Assembly: GCA_964612295.1 (NCBI GenBank)
Contig: CAZTDY010000010.1
Location: 30,826-94,825, forward strand
Reading direction: 5' to 3'
Origin: CAYQJL01 sp964612295
GTDB lineage: Bacteria > Eisenbacteria > RBG-16-71-46 > CAIMUX01 > WJJG01
Length of the DNA stretch: 64,000 bases
Both the position numbers and the translations under genes were made by a program. The notes below the pieces were generated by a model. The model did not search any database. It had not been told where the DNA came from and saw only the letters and a list, made by a program, of their open reading frames with translations. Of the stretch, positions 18,026-26,622 are shown piece by piece; the stretch's first letter is position 1, and every line of letters begins with the position of its first letter.

Positions 18026-20289
18026 GAAGCTCCGGCGACAGTTCAGAGGGGCACCCCCGATCGTCCGGCTCGCGCCCTGGCACGCCGGCCCGGCGAACTC
18101 GGTGGCAGACGCTGGCGGATTGGCCGCGGCGCCATGACCGATTGATGCCCTGGCTGCTGCTGGTCGGCGTCTTCCTGTGCGGTCTGAGCCTCTTCCCTCG
18201 TCATCGCGAGAGCCGGCCCACGTTGTATCGCCTCGGCACCGTTCAACCCAAGGCGGTCATCGCTGATTTCGACTTCCCGATCAACAAGGATGCCGCGGTT
18301 CTGGAGAGTGAACAGCAGGAGGCCATGCGGGCCGTGCCTCCCGTGCTGGTCTACCAGGACTCGGTGCGCACGGAGGCGTTGAGCGCCCTCGAGAGGCTTC
18401 AGCGCACGATCATCGACCTGCGGGGCAATCGCACGCCCGATGAAGCGGTCGGGGAAGATCGGGGGGTGGCCCTCTCTCAGGGCGTCTACCTGGCCCTGCT
18501 CACCGGCGATCCCAGCAGCATCTTCTCCCAAGCGCGCGGCATTCTCAGAAGTCACTTCGAGCGCGGCATCGCGAGCGAAGAACTCGAACGCCGCCTCGGT
18601 CAGATGCAGAGGGCCAGCCTCGTATCGGGCGCCGTCGACTGGGTGGGACCCACCGATCGGTTCTTCGGTCCCGAGAGGATCCGCCGAGAGTTCGCCGGCC
18701 GCATGGATGAGTCGCCCGAGGCGCTGGCGGTGGCTGAGCTGGTCGAACGCTTCGCCTGGCCGAACATCGTCTACGACGACGCTGCCACCGTGGCCCGCAA
18801 GCGGCTGGCCCATGAGGCGGTCGATCCGAGCATCGGCATGGTGCTGAAGGGGGAGAAGATCGTGGGAGCCCACGAGCGGATCACCCCGGAGGTGTTACTC
18901 AAGCTTCAGTCCCACGAATTCTGGCGCCAGCGGCGCGAAGCGACCGAGGGCATGCGCCCGCAGCTCGGCATCTACGCGGGGCGGTTCCTGCTGCTCTGCC
19001 TGCTGCTGATCGGGCTCGTCCTCTACATGCGGGCCTATCGGGGGGAGATCGTCGGGCACCTGGAGGATCTCACCCTGCTGGCGACATCCTTGGCCGTCTT
19101 TCTCCTGTTGGGCGGGCTCACCCTGAACGTGCTCCATCTCTCGGCCTACCTTATTCCGGTCGCCGGTTTCGCCGTGATGATCGCGCTGCTCTACGATGAA
19201 CGCCTCGCGTTGGTGGCGACCGGATTCCTGACGACGATCATCGGCATGGTGACCGGTCTCGGGCTGACCTTTGTGCTCGTGGTCGGGTTCGGCGCGGTGG
19301 CGGCCATCCTCAGCGTGCATCAATTGCGTGACCGGCGCCAACTCTACCGGCTTCTGCTCTATGTGCCTCTCGTGCACATCGGCACGCTGGTCATCATGGG
19401 CATGTTGGGATCGGTTCCCTTTGAACAGATGCTGACCGATGCACTCTATCTCGTGGCAAACCCCTTCATCGCGGCGGGCTTCGCGCTCTTCGCCGTGCCC
19501 CTCTCGGAGACACTGTTCGGCAAGTGCACGAATCTCACCTTGCTCGAGCTGCTCGACCTGAACCGTCCGCTCCTGCGGCGGCTGATGCTCGAGGCCCCGG
19601 GGACCTACCACCACAGCCTCATGGTCGGCACCTTGGCGGAGGCCGGCGCCCAGGCGATCGGGGCCAATCCGCTGATGGCCCGTGTCCAGGGCTACTACCA
19701 TGACATCGGGAAGCTGAGGAAGCCGGAGTATTTCATCGAGAACATCATGGCGGGGAGAAAGAACCCGCACGACAAACTGGCGCCCACGATGAGCCGACTC
19801 ATTCTGGAGTCGCATGTCCGGGACGGACTACAGCTGGCGGCCGAGTCGAAGTTGCCCCGGGCCGTACGCGATTCGATCGCTCAGCACCATGGGACCGGGG
19901 TGATGACCTACTTCTATCACAAAGCCCGCCAGATGGGCACGCAGGTACCCGAGACCGAATACCGGTACCCGGGGCCGCGCCCGCGGTCGCGAGAAGTGGC
20001 GATCGTTCTTCTGGCCGATCAGGTGGATGCCGCCTCGCGGAGTCTGCACGAGCCCACCCCGAGTCGACTTCAGGGACTGGTCAAGCAGCTGGTCGAGAAG
20101 AGCGCGCTCGAGGGCGAACTGGACGAGAGTTTCCTGACCCTGAAAGACATGGCCGCGATGCGGGGAGCCTTCGTTCCCATTCTGACCGCGCTCTTCCATG
20201 GGCGCATCAGCTACCCAACCCTGGAGCAGAAGAGTGCCAAGCTCAGTTCGGGTGTCGGTCACGAACCGGCAGCGAAAGCTGAAGGTTGA
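18022..20289 (+). CDS. pgpH: 7TM-HD phosphohydrolase, PgpH-like c-di-AMP phosphodiesterase
   Basis: 755 residues. Layout: one N-terminal membrane segment (about 40-55), a large extracytoplasmic 7TMR-HDED sensor (about 60-310), a block of seven membrane segments (about 318-490), then a cytosolic HD domain. HD-domain metal ligands are visible in GTYHHSLMVG and GYYHDIGK (His560-Asp561), followed by NPHDKLAP and IAQHHGTGVMTYFYHKA. The family (YqfF/PgpH) hydrolyses c-di-AMP. Position between phoH and ybeY is the standard gene order in many phyla. Confidence 0.94.
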   Translation: MRSSGDSSEGHPRSSGSRPGTPARRTRWQTLADWPRRHDRLMPWLLLVGVFLCGLSLFPRHRESRPTLYRLGTVQPKAVIADFDFPINKDAAVLESEQQEAMRAVPPVLVYQDSVRTEALSALERLQRTIIDLRGNRTPDEAVGEDRGVALSQGVYLALLTGDPSSIFSQARGILRSHFERGIASEELERRLGQMQRASLVSGAVDWVGPTDRFFGPERIRREFAGRMDESPEALAVAELVERFAWPNIVYDDAATVARKRLAHEAVDPSIGMVLKGEKIVGAHERITPEVLLKLQSHEFWRQRREATEGMRPQLGIYAGRFLLLCLLLIGLVLYMRAYRGEIVGHLEDLTLLATSLAVFLLLGGLTLNVLHLSAYLIPVAGFAVMIALLYDERLALVATGFLTTIIGMVTGLGLTFVLVVGFGAVAAILSVHQLRDRRQLYRLLLYVPLVHIGTLVIMGMLGSVPFEQMLTDALYLVANPFIAAGFALFAVPLSETLFGKCTNLTLLELLDLNRPLLRRLMLEAPGTYHHSLMVGTLAEAGAQAIGANPLMARVQGYYHDIGKLRKPEYFIENIMAGRKNPHDKLAPTMSRLILESHVRDGLQLAAESKLPRAVRDSIAQHHGTGVMTYFYHKARQMGTQVPETEYRYPGPRPRSREVAIVLLADQVDAASRSLHEPTPSRLQGLVKQLVEKSALEGELDESFLTLKDMAAMRGAFVPILTALFHGRISYPTLEQKSAKLSSGVGHEPAAKAEG

Positions 20290-20692
20290 CAGCGCGGGAC
20301 TCAGGCGCCTGGCAAAGCGGGTCCTGTGCGATGAAGGCCTGGCCACGCCCGCGGAGGTCGAGCTGGTCTTCTTGCGCGATGAACCGATGGCCACCCTCAA
20401 CGAGCAGTACCGCGGACGTCAGGGAGCGACAGACGTTCTCTCCTTCCTCTACGGCGGCGAAGACCTTCCGGACGAGGAGACCGGTTGCCTGGGTAGCGTG
20501 GTGATCAGCGTCGATCGCGCCGCCAAGCAGGCGGCCGAGCGTGGCCATGAGGTCGCCCAGGAGATCGCCCGCCTGGTCACCCACGGCCTGCTGCACTTGA
20601 TGGGCTATCAGGATGAGGAAGCCGCGGACCGGCGGCGAATGCGGGCTCGCGAGAACTTCCATCTCGAGATTACCCGGACCGGGGGGAGGTGA
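20234..20692 (+). CDS. ybeY: Endoribonuclease/rRNA maturation factor YbeY, with an altered third metal ligand
   Basis: The GTG at 20234 is preferred because GGAG lies 7 bp upstream; the gene overlaps the end of the PgpH gene by 56 bp. Product 152 residues. The family core is present: ATDVLSFLYGG, LGSVVISVDRAAKQA and HGLLHLMGYQDEEAADRRRM. Canonical YbeY carries HGxLHLxGYDH, with three His ligands for zinc. Here the third position is Asp (GYQD instead of GYDH). I recall a similar GYxD form from Bacteroidetes, so activity may be retained with Asp as ligand. It works in 16S rRNA 3'-end maturation and ribosome quality control. Confidence 0.9.
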   Translation: MPSSVRVSVTNRQRKLKVDSAGLRRLAKRVLCDEGLATPAEVELVFLRDEPMATLNEQYRGRQGATDVLSFLYGGEDLPDEETGCLGSVVISVDRAAKQAAERGHEVAQEIARLVTHGLLHLMGYQDEEAADRRRMRARENFHLEITRTGGR

Positions 20693-20705
20693 AAGAGACC
20701 CCAAG

Positions 20706-21575
20706 ATGTCCGATCTTAGCTCACAACCTCTGTGGGCCGTCGTCGCCCTGGCGATCGGCCTCGTGACCCTACTCCTGCAAGCCTATTTCACGCTCCGCCG
20801 CCCGGCGGTCACGATCCGCATGGTGCGTCTCTTCTACTGGATCACGGTGAGTTGCTGGGTGACCGTGGGCATCTCAACGTCGATGACCGACGCGTCTCTT
20901 GGGCTGGGCTGGTTGAGTGACCGGCTCCTGCCCGCGGCCGGGCTTCTGGCCGCGACCCTCTTGAGGTGGCGTTTCGAGGAGCGGCCGCAACTCCTGCTGG
21001 AGGAACACCCGGTCGAGGAGAGTGCGGAAGAGCCGGGGAACGGGGAGGGGAGCAACGGGCAATCCTCGCACGAAGACTTGGATGCCGAGGACCGCCAGCT
21101 GCTCGCGCGCCTCCTAGGGCTTCTGGGACGAAGGGCCCTGCATCTGATGATTCCGATCGAGGTCCTTCCCCACGCGTATGAGGATGACTCACTGCAAAAG
21201 GTCCTGGACCTCCTGCGGCAGCGGTGCCGCAATGGACAACGCCTCCCGATTCTGACGCGCGATGGGCGGCGGGTGGTCGGGATCATTGACGGGCGCAATC
21301 TGATTCCCAGGCTGCATACTGCGCGGGCCGGGGCCGAAGGGGCGAACGGCGCCCGGGAAGAGCGCACGGCAGACATGACGGCCGCCGCGTACTGCCTGCC
21401 GATTCCCTCGATCGCCAGTTGGGATCCGGCCGAACGTGCGATCGAGGCTCTCCGCCAGGGGGGGCGGGGCATCGTCGCGGTCCAGGATTCAAGGGGCCGC
21501 GTCGTGGGTCTCGTTGGATGGCAGGGAATCTTCCGCCTGCTGATGGGGCGCCCCGTGCGGGAGGGGCACCTATGA
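20706..21575 (+). CDS. Membrane-anchored CBS-domain protein
   Basis: 289 residues from the ATG at 20706. Two N-terminal hydrophobic segments (about 8-28 and 38-58) and another near 75-85 precede an acidic linker (about 98-122). The C-terminal half looks like a CBS-domain pair: PIEVLPHAYEDDSLQKVLDLLRQ, LPILTRDGRRVVGIIDGRNL, then PSIASWDPAERAIEALRQ and GIVAVQDSRGRVVGLVGWQG. CBS pairs bind adenosyl ligands and gate transporters or enzymes. It overlaps the next gene, which has the same overall plan plus a CorC/HlyC tail, so the two probably arose by duplication or act as a heteromer of a CNNM/CorC-type system. Confidence 0.75.
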   Translation: MSDLSSQPLWAVVALAIGLVTLLLQAYFTLRRPAVTIRMVRLFYWITVSCWVTVGISTSMTDASLGLGWLSDRLLPAAGLLAATLLRWRFEERPQLLLEEHPVEESAEEPGNGEGSNGQSSHEDLDAEDRQLLARLLGLLGRRALHLMIPIEVLPHAYEDDSLQKVLDLLRQRCRNGQRLPILTRDGRRVVGIIDGRNLIPRLHTARAGAEGANGAREERTADMTAAAYCLPIPSIASWDPAERAIEALRQGGRGIVAVQDSRGRVVGLVGWQGIFRLLMGRPVREGHL

Positions 21576-22666
21576 GCACCCCTCAGATGATGCAGATTCT
21601 ATTGGGGCTGTACCTGGCCTCGGGCCTCGTCATCTCCGCCTACCGAAACGCGGTCGGCAAGAGCGGCGGACATGGCCTCTGGGTGCTCCTGTGGGCCGGT
21701 TGGGCCTGGATGTGGGCCGCCGCCCACCTGCCGAACGCACCGCTGGCGGCACCGCTGTTCGCGTTTGCCTGGCTGGTGGTGACCCTGGGGTTGAGACGAA
21801 CCGGATACGCATTCCGCGATTCCGCCTGGCCCCAGCGGATGGTCTGGGTTCTGGGACCCATGCACGCCTTGGGGTTGGCTGCGGCCTACATTCGGGATCT
21901 TCGCGCGGGCGACGATGAGAGTGACGCGGACGCGTCGGCGTTTGAGCAGGAATCCGCCCAGGAAGCCTTCGAGAGCGTGGTCGAATTGGGGGAGACCACG
22001 CTCGAGGAGGTGATGGTGCCGCGCAGCGAGATCGCCTATCTCGAGGCCGACGACAACGTGGGAGAGTGGATCGAGCTATTGCGCCGCCGGGGCCACCGGG
22101 TGGTCCCGGTCTACGGCGAGGACCAGGACGAGGTCTTGGGTTGTGTTCATCTCGCCGACCTCTTCGGGGATCGGTCCCCGGACGTCCCGATTCGAGATCT
22201 CGTGCGGGACATCCGGTTCGTGCCCGAGGCGATGCGCTGTGACGATCTGCTGCGCGAGATGATCGCGCAGGAGGAGTCGCTGGTGATCGTTGTCGACGAA
22301 TACGGCGGCACCGCCGGGGTGGTGTCCGATCATGATCTCTTCGAGATCCTCCTGGGTGAAATCAACCGCCAGAACCCATTCGCCGGCCGCATCGTCACCG
22401 TGGGGGAGCGCGAACACGTCGCCGACGGCCACTACCGGATCGACGATCTCAATGAGTGGGCCCCATCCCCGCTGCCCGAGGGTGACTATGAAACCCTGGG
22501 TGGTCTGATCCTGGATCGACTCGGCAAGGTGCCCTCTGCCGGTGAGAAGCTGGCGATCGACGGCTTTGAACTCGAGGTGGTGCAATCCAGCGACCGCCGC
22601 ATTCTGCGGGTTCGGCTCCGTTTCCCCGTGCAGGCGCCCGCCCCGCCGGCGCGAGACGAGGGCTAG
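21572..22666 (+). CDS. CorC/HlyC-family (CNNM-like) CBS transporter protein
   Basis: 364 residues from the ATG at 21572, overlapping the preceding stop by 4 bp. Four hydrophobic segments fill about 1-150, a CBS pair covers about 185-290 (LEEVMVPRSEIAYLEAD, LRRRGHRVVPVYGEDQDEVLG, then LVIVVDEYGGTAGVVSDHDLFEILLGEI), and the last 75 residues form a CorC_HlyC domain (YRIDDLNEWAPSPLP, YETLGGLILDRLGKVP). VMVPR and DEYGGTAGVV are family hallmarks. Members act in Mg2+/Co2+ efflux or resistance. The usual position after ybeY is kept. The N-terminal membrane part is shorter than the full DUF21 domain. Confidence 0.88.
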   Translation: MSTPQMMQILLGLYLASGLVISAYRNAVGKSGGHGLWVLLWAGWAWMWAAAHLPNAPLAAPLFAFAWLVVTLGLRRTGYAFRDSAWPQRMVWVLGPMHALGLAAAYIRDLRAGDDESDADASAFEQESAQEAFESVVELGETTLEEVMVPRSEIAYLEADDNVGEWIELLRRRGHRVVPVYGEDQDEVLGCVHLADLFGDRSPDVPIRDLVRDIRFVPEAMRCDDLLREMIAQEESLVIVVDEYGGTAGVVSDHDLFEILLGEINRQNPFAGRIVTVGEREHVADGHYRIDDLNEWAPSPLPEGDYETLGGLILDRLGKVPSAGEKLAIDGFELEVVQSSDRRILRVRLRFPVQAPAPPARDEG

Positions 22667-22671
22667 GGCTG

Positions 22672-23481
22672 ATGGCGATCGTCGAGGATCAGGCCCTGGT
22701 GCTTCGTTCGCAGCGGTATCGGGAGACCAGCCGCATCACGACCGTTCTCGGCAAACGTTTCGGCAAAGTGCACCTGATCGCCAAAGGCGCCCGAGAACAG
22801 AAGAGCCCCTTCGGCGCCTCCCTCGAACCGTTGACCGGCGGGCATATCGTCTTCTACCTGAAGGAGGAGAGGAGCCTCCACCTGCTCAAGGCCGCCTCGG
22901 TCGAGCGCGCCTATCACAACGCGCTGACCCACCCCCGGGCCTACTACCTGACGTGCGCCGCACTCGAGTTCACTGCGAAGATGCTCCCGGATGAGGATCC
23001 CTCGCCCGAGGTGTTCGATGCTCTGGAACGGTTCCTGGACCGGTGCGATCGCGAGCCCCTTCTTCCGCGCGCGGAGGCCAGGCTGAAGGCGTTTCAGCTC
23101 CATGTCGTGTCTCGCCTGGGCTATGCGCCGCAGCTCGATCTCTGCACTCGATGCGATGGCGAACTCGAGGCCACCGCCGGATTCGGGGTGGCCGAGGGCG
23201 GACTGGTTTGCGGGAACTGCGCTTCCCAGGGGAATCTCCTCCCAGTGTCACCCGAGACGCTCGAGCTGCTGGCGGCGCTGGTGCAGGGGAAGAAGCTGGT
23301 GCGGCGGGGTCGCCAACCCGGCGTGGATCGGGAGTTCATCGACATCGTGGGAGCCTTCCTGCGATATCACCTGCCCGGCTACCAGGGGCTACGCGCGCTC
23401 AAGGGCCTGGGGGAATGGGAGCGGTTGGCGGAGGATCTCAGCCGGCCAAACGAGGACCGGACAGAGAACGGGGTCTCCTGA
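22672..23481 (+). CDS. recO: DNA repair protein RecO
   Basis: 269 residues. The N-terminal OB fold starts with EDQALVLRSQRYRETSRI, the usual RecO opening, followed by GKVHLIAKGAR. The C-terminal domain has a four-cysteine zinc site, CTRC near 160 and CGNC near 183. RecO loads RecA on SSB-coated DNA with RecR in RecF-type recombination. It starts 5 bp after the CorC-like gene and ends the long plus-strand housekeeping run, facing the small Rho_N-like gene. Confidence 0.93.
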   Translation: MAIVEDQALVLRSQRYRETSRITTVLGKRFGKVHLIAKGAREQKSPFGASLEPLTGGHIVFYLKEERSLHLLKAASVERAYHNALTHPRAYYLTCAALEFTAKMLPDEDPSPEVFDALERFLDRCDREPLLPRAEARLKAFQLHVVSRLGYAPQLDLCTRCDGELEATAGFGVAEGGLVCGNCASQGNLLPVSPETLELLAALVQGKKLVRRGRQPGVDREFIDIVGAFLRYHLPGYQGLRALKGLGEWERLAEDLSRPNEDRTENGVS

Positions 23482-23513
23482 CGGAAACCCCCAATCCAGT
23501 TCTCGAGGCCCGG

Positions 23514-23828
23514 CTAGGTGAGGTGAGCGGAACTGCGCAGCTTGTGGCGCAGCTTGTGGATCTTGCGCCGGACGCGTTTCAGCTCCGCTTGATCCTTGGC
23601 TTCCAAAGCCTTGTCCCGCTCAACCTTGAGAGCTTTGATCTGGCTCTTGACCTTGGCCTTGTTGATGCCGACGATCTCGAGATGAGGTTTCTCGATGCCG
23701 AGTTTGTCGGCCAGGATGTCGACCAGCTCTTCCTTGGTTTTTCCCACCGCGCCCGTGATGTCCTCGTACTCTTGGGCCATTTCACGGAGCTTGACGACCG
23801 TGCTCTTTTGCAGCTCGTGATAGTCCAT
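23514..23828 (-). CDS. Small Rho_N/SAP-like nucleic-acid-binding protein
   Basis: 104 residues from the ATG at 23828, which has GAGGAGG about 9 bp upstream on the minus strand; upstream in-frame starts lack one. Residues 8-50 (STVVKLREMAQEY, then GAVGKTKEELVDILADKLGI) match the helix-extended-loop-helix pattern of the N-terminal domain of Rho factor and of SAP-like motifs. The rest is a very basic, helical tail (KSQIKALKVERDKALEAKDQ, RKIHKLRHKLR). A role in DNA or RNA binding is likely; partner unknown. It is a single-gene unit converging on recO. Confidence 0.72.
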   Translation of the reverse strand: MDYHELQKSTVVKLREMAQEYEDITGAVGKTKEELVDILADKLGIEKPHLEIVGINKAKVKSQIKALKVERDKALEAKDQAELKRVRRKIHKLRHKLRSSAHLT

Positions 23829-23945
23829 CGAAAAGCCTCCTCTGAAACCGGTTGCCACGCGCCTCCCGGCGCTTCTCGCGCCCAATTGTAGGCGAGAGCC
23901 GGGCGCGGGTCCAGCCGCGGTCGAAACCGGGCCACAACCGAGACC

Positions 23946-23974
23946 TTGCGCGCGCAGGCTTCTAAATGTATACT
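23946..23974 (+). promoter_or_regulatory. Promoter upstream of the secreted beta-propeller
   Basis: TTGCGC (23946-23951), a 17-bp spacer and TATACT (23969-23974), one of the best -10 matches in the window. It would give a leader of about 165 nt before the propeller start at 24148; the leader holds no gene that I can support. Confidence 0.55.
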
Positions 23975-24147
23975 AGTTTAGTGGACATTGAGAGATCCAT
24001 GAGCGCAAACCGCCCCGGCGGGGTGTGTTGTGCTAAAGTTCATGCCTAAGATATCAACAGACGAACCTCTCTAGTGTAAAATGGTAGATGGTCTGAGGCG
24101 CCGCACCACGGACGGCTCCTGGTCCAAAATCCGCTCAAGGAGGCTCC

Positions 24148-26511
24148 ATGCAGCGTTTCCTCACCGCAGGGATTGGCCTCACGCTATGTCTGGTCGCAGC
24201 AGTCGCTCCACCCGCGGGGGCCCAGGGAGGGTCTTGGTGGGATGGATTCGGCTGGCCGGGCATGAGTGAAGCCGTATATGCGATCGCGTCGGACGGAACC
24301 GAACTCTACGCTGGAGGAGGCTTCGACCAAGCCGGCCAGACCTCGGCCTCGCATGTGGCGCGCTGGGACGGCTCAGAGTGGCATCCGCTGGGGGAGGGCG
24401 TGAATTCGTCGGTCCTGGTGATGGGCTGGTACGAGGGTGATCTGATCGCGGGTGGATGGTTCACCGAGGCCGGAGGCACCCCGATCGATCGCATCGCCCG
24501 ATGGGATGGTGAGTCCTGGTCCGGGTTCGGCAGCGGCATGAACGGCCGCGTGACCGCCCTGACCGAGTACAACGGCGACCTGGTCGCCGCCGGAGATTTC
24601 CAGCAGGCCGGGGGAGTGAGTGCCTATCGCGTCGCACGGTGGGATGGCAACGAGTGGCACCCCCTGGGCGGCGGACTCAACAATACGGTCTACGCGCTCG
24701 GCGTCTATGGCGGCGAGCTTTACGCGGGCGGCAAGTTCACGACAGCGGGCGGGCATTCCATCAGCTATCTCGCCAAGTGGGATGGATCGGATTGGGGCCC
24801 CGTCGGCGGCGGGGTGAACCATTGGGTCTATTCTCTCTGCGTCAGTTCCGACGGACTGGTCGCCGGGGGGTTCTTCAACCAGGCCGGTGGCGAGACGGTC
24901 AACTACGTCGCGAAGTGGGACGGTATCATGTGGCACGGCCTGGGGGCCGGCACGAACGGCACCGTCAAGGTCCTCTTTGAAGACAAAGGCCATATCTTCG
25001 CCGGGGGGTTCTTTACCGAGGCGGGGGGGGCTGCGGCGCCCTACATCGCGGAATGGGACGGAGTCTCCTGGACCCCGCTCGGCAACAGCACCAACGAATC
25101 GGTGTGGGCCCTCGCGATGCATGAAGGTGAACTGGCCGTAGGCGGATCCTTCACGCTGGCGGGGGGAAACGGTGCTTCGTTCATTGCCTCCTGGGACGGC
25201 CTCGACTGGAACGCGCTCGGGGAAGGCGCGGGTCTCGACGGTCCGGTCAAAGCGATGGCGCACTATGGCGGAAAGCTGATCGCGGCCGGCGGATTTCACA
25301 TGGCCGGCGACGTGCAGTGTGAGTACATCGCGGCCTGGAATGGGACGAGCTGGGAGCCGCTCGGGGACGAGGCGTTCGACAACGAGGTGCTGGGCCTCTT
25401 CGTCTACGACGGCGATCTCTATGCCGGCGGTCTGTTCACCCACATCGGTGATCTCTCGGTCAACCATGTCGCCCGGTGGACCGGGTACAGCTGGCAACCT
25501 TTGGGGGAAGGGGTCGGAGGCTGCTGAAGCCCCGTCATTCATGCCTTCGCGGTCAGCGAAGGCGAGTTGATCGTCGGTGGAGTGTTCGAGCTAGCCGGTC
25601 TCCAGCCCGCCCGGAACGTTGCCCGGTGGGATGGACAAGCGTGGCACGGAATGCGTGATGGTCTGGACAACCGGGTTCTCACGCTCGAGACCTACAACGG
25701 CGAGGTCTACGCCGGCGGTGACTTCATCACCGACGGAGGCTTCGAGTTTTTCTACCACATCGCCCGCTGGGACGGGGATGTGTGGTCGGGCGTTGCCGGC
25801 GGGATGAGCGGCGGATACTGGCCCGCGGTGACCACCTTCCGCCTGTTCGACGGTAAGCTGATCGTCGGCGGGCAGTTCCTCGAAGCCGGCGGGATCCCCG
25901 CACCCCATATCGCCAGCTGGGATGGTTCGAATTGGGAAGCGGTGGGTGACGGCACCGACGACTGGGTGCACGCGCTGGGCGAGTTCCAGGGCTGCCTGGT
26001 GGCCGGAGGTGCGTTCAACACGGCGGGTGGCGAAGAGACCTCCCGTCTGGCTCAGTGGAATGGATCCGCCTGGAGCGGCTACGGGGACGGCGTGCAGGAT
26101 TGGGTCAATGCTCTGCAGCCGATCGATGACCATCTGTATGTCGGTGGCATCTTCCAGGAGGCCGGCGGACTGGCGTCCTACTATCTGGCCCGCTGGGACT
26201 ACGATCCCACCTCCGCCGCACCGGAGATGGCCGATCTCGCTCGGGCCAGCTTACGATTGACGAGCCCCAACCCCGCAACGGACCGCATTGAGCTGAGTTT
26301 TGAGCTCCAGGGCCCGGCCCAGGTCCAACTCGACCTGATCGATGTGCAGGGACGGGTGATATTCAACCTGCATCGCGGGTCGGCGCCCACGGGCCTGAGC
26401 CGCATCAGCGCTTCGTTGGGCGAGATCGGGCCGATCTCGCCTGGAGTCTACTTCGCGCGACTCACCGCCGGGCGGGAGGAACACGCGCTGAAGGTGATGG
26501 TGGCCGAATAG
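24148..26511 (+). CDS. Secreted 14-repeat beta-propeller with in-frame TGA (candidate selenoprotein) and Por sorting tail
   Basis: 788 codons read as one frame, with an in-frame TGA at codon 460 (25525-25527). A signal peptide ends near PAGAQGG. Fourteen repeats of about 47 residues follow, each built as ARWDG..W.PLG.G.N..V.AL..Y.G.L.AGG.F..AGG. Repeat 10 is complete only if the TGA is read through: GYSWQPLGEGVGGC precedes it and SPVIHAFAVSEGELIVGG follows in the same frame. A perfect hairpin 23 nt after the TGA (listed separately) suits a bacterial SECIS element, giving a Cys459-Sec460 pair. The last 85 residues (SPNPATDRIELSFELQ up to VYFARLTAGREEHALKVMVAE) are a type IX-like sorting domain. 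Alternatives are a nonsense mutation (TGG to TGA) or a sequence error. Function unknown; surface binding or adhesion is plausible. Confidence 0.78.
25525..25563 (+). promoter_or_regulatory. Candidate bacterial SECIS element at TGA 460 of the propeller
   Basis: The TGA (25525-25527) is followed by 15 nt and then a perfect 8-bp stem, GCCTTCGC (25543-25550) and GCGAAGGC (25556-25563), with the apical loop GGTCA (25551-25555). A T-G wobble at 25542/25564 can extend it. The distance from the TGA to the loop is 23 nt. Bacterial SECIS elements lie inside the coding region, 16-37 nt from UGA to the loop, with a G in the first two loop positions; the E. coli fdhF loop is GGUC, the same first four bases. 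Confidence 0.65.
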
Positions 26512-26579
26512 CCCGCGAAGCTTGGGGGTGAGGATCTCGCACACGCGCTTGGTCACGGCTCCGCCAGTCATCGCTGAAT

Positions 26580-26613
26580 TCTCCGTGGGATGACTTGGGG
26601 CATCCCTCGGAGA
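26580..26613. terminator. Hairpin between convergent genes, possible bidirectional terminator
   Basis: Arms TCTCCG-T-GGGATG (26580-26592) and CATCCC-T-CGGAGA (26601-26613) pair over 12 bp with one T-T mismatch, loop of 8. It lies between the propeller stop and the end of the minus-strand hypothetical gene. There is no clean T-tract on either side, so efficiency as an intrinsic terminator is uncertain. Confidence 0.45.
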
Positions 26614-26622
26614 GTATCTCCT

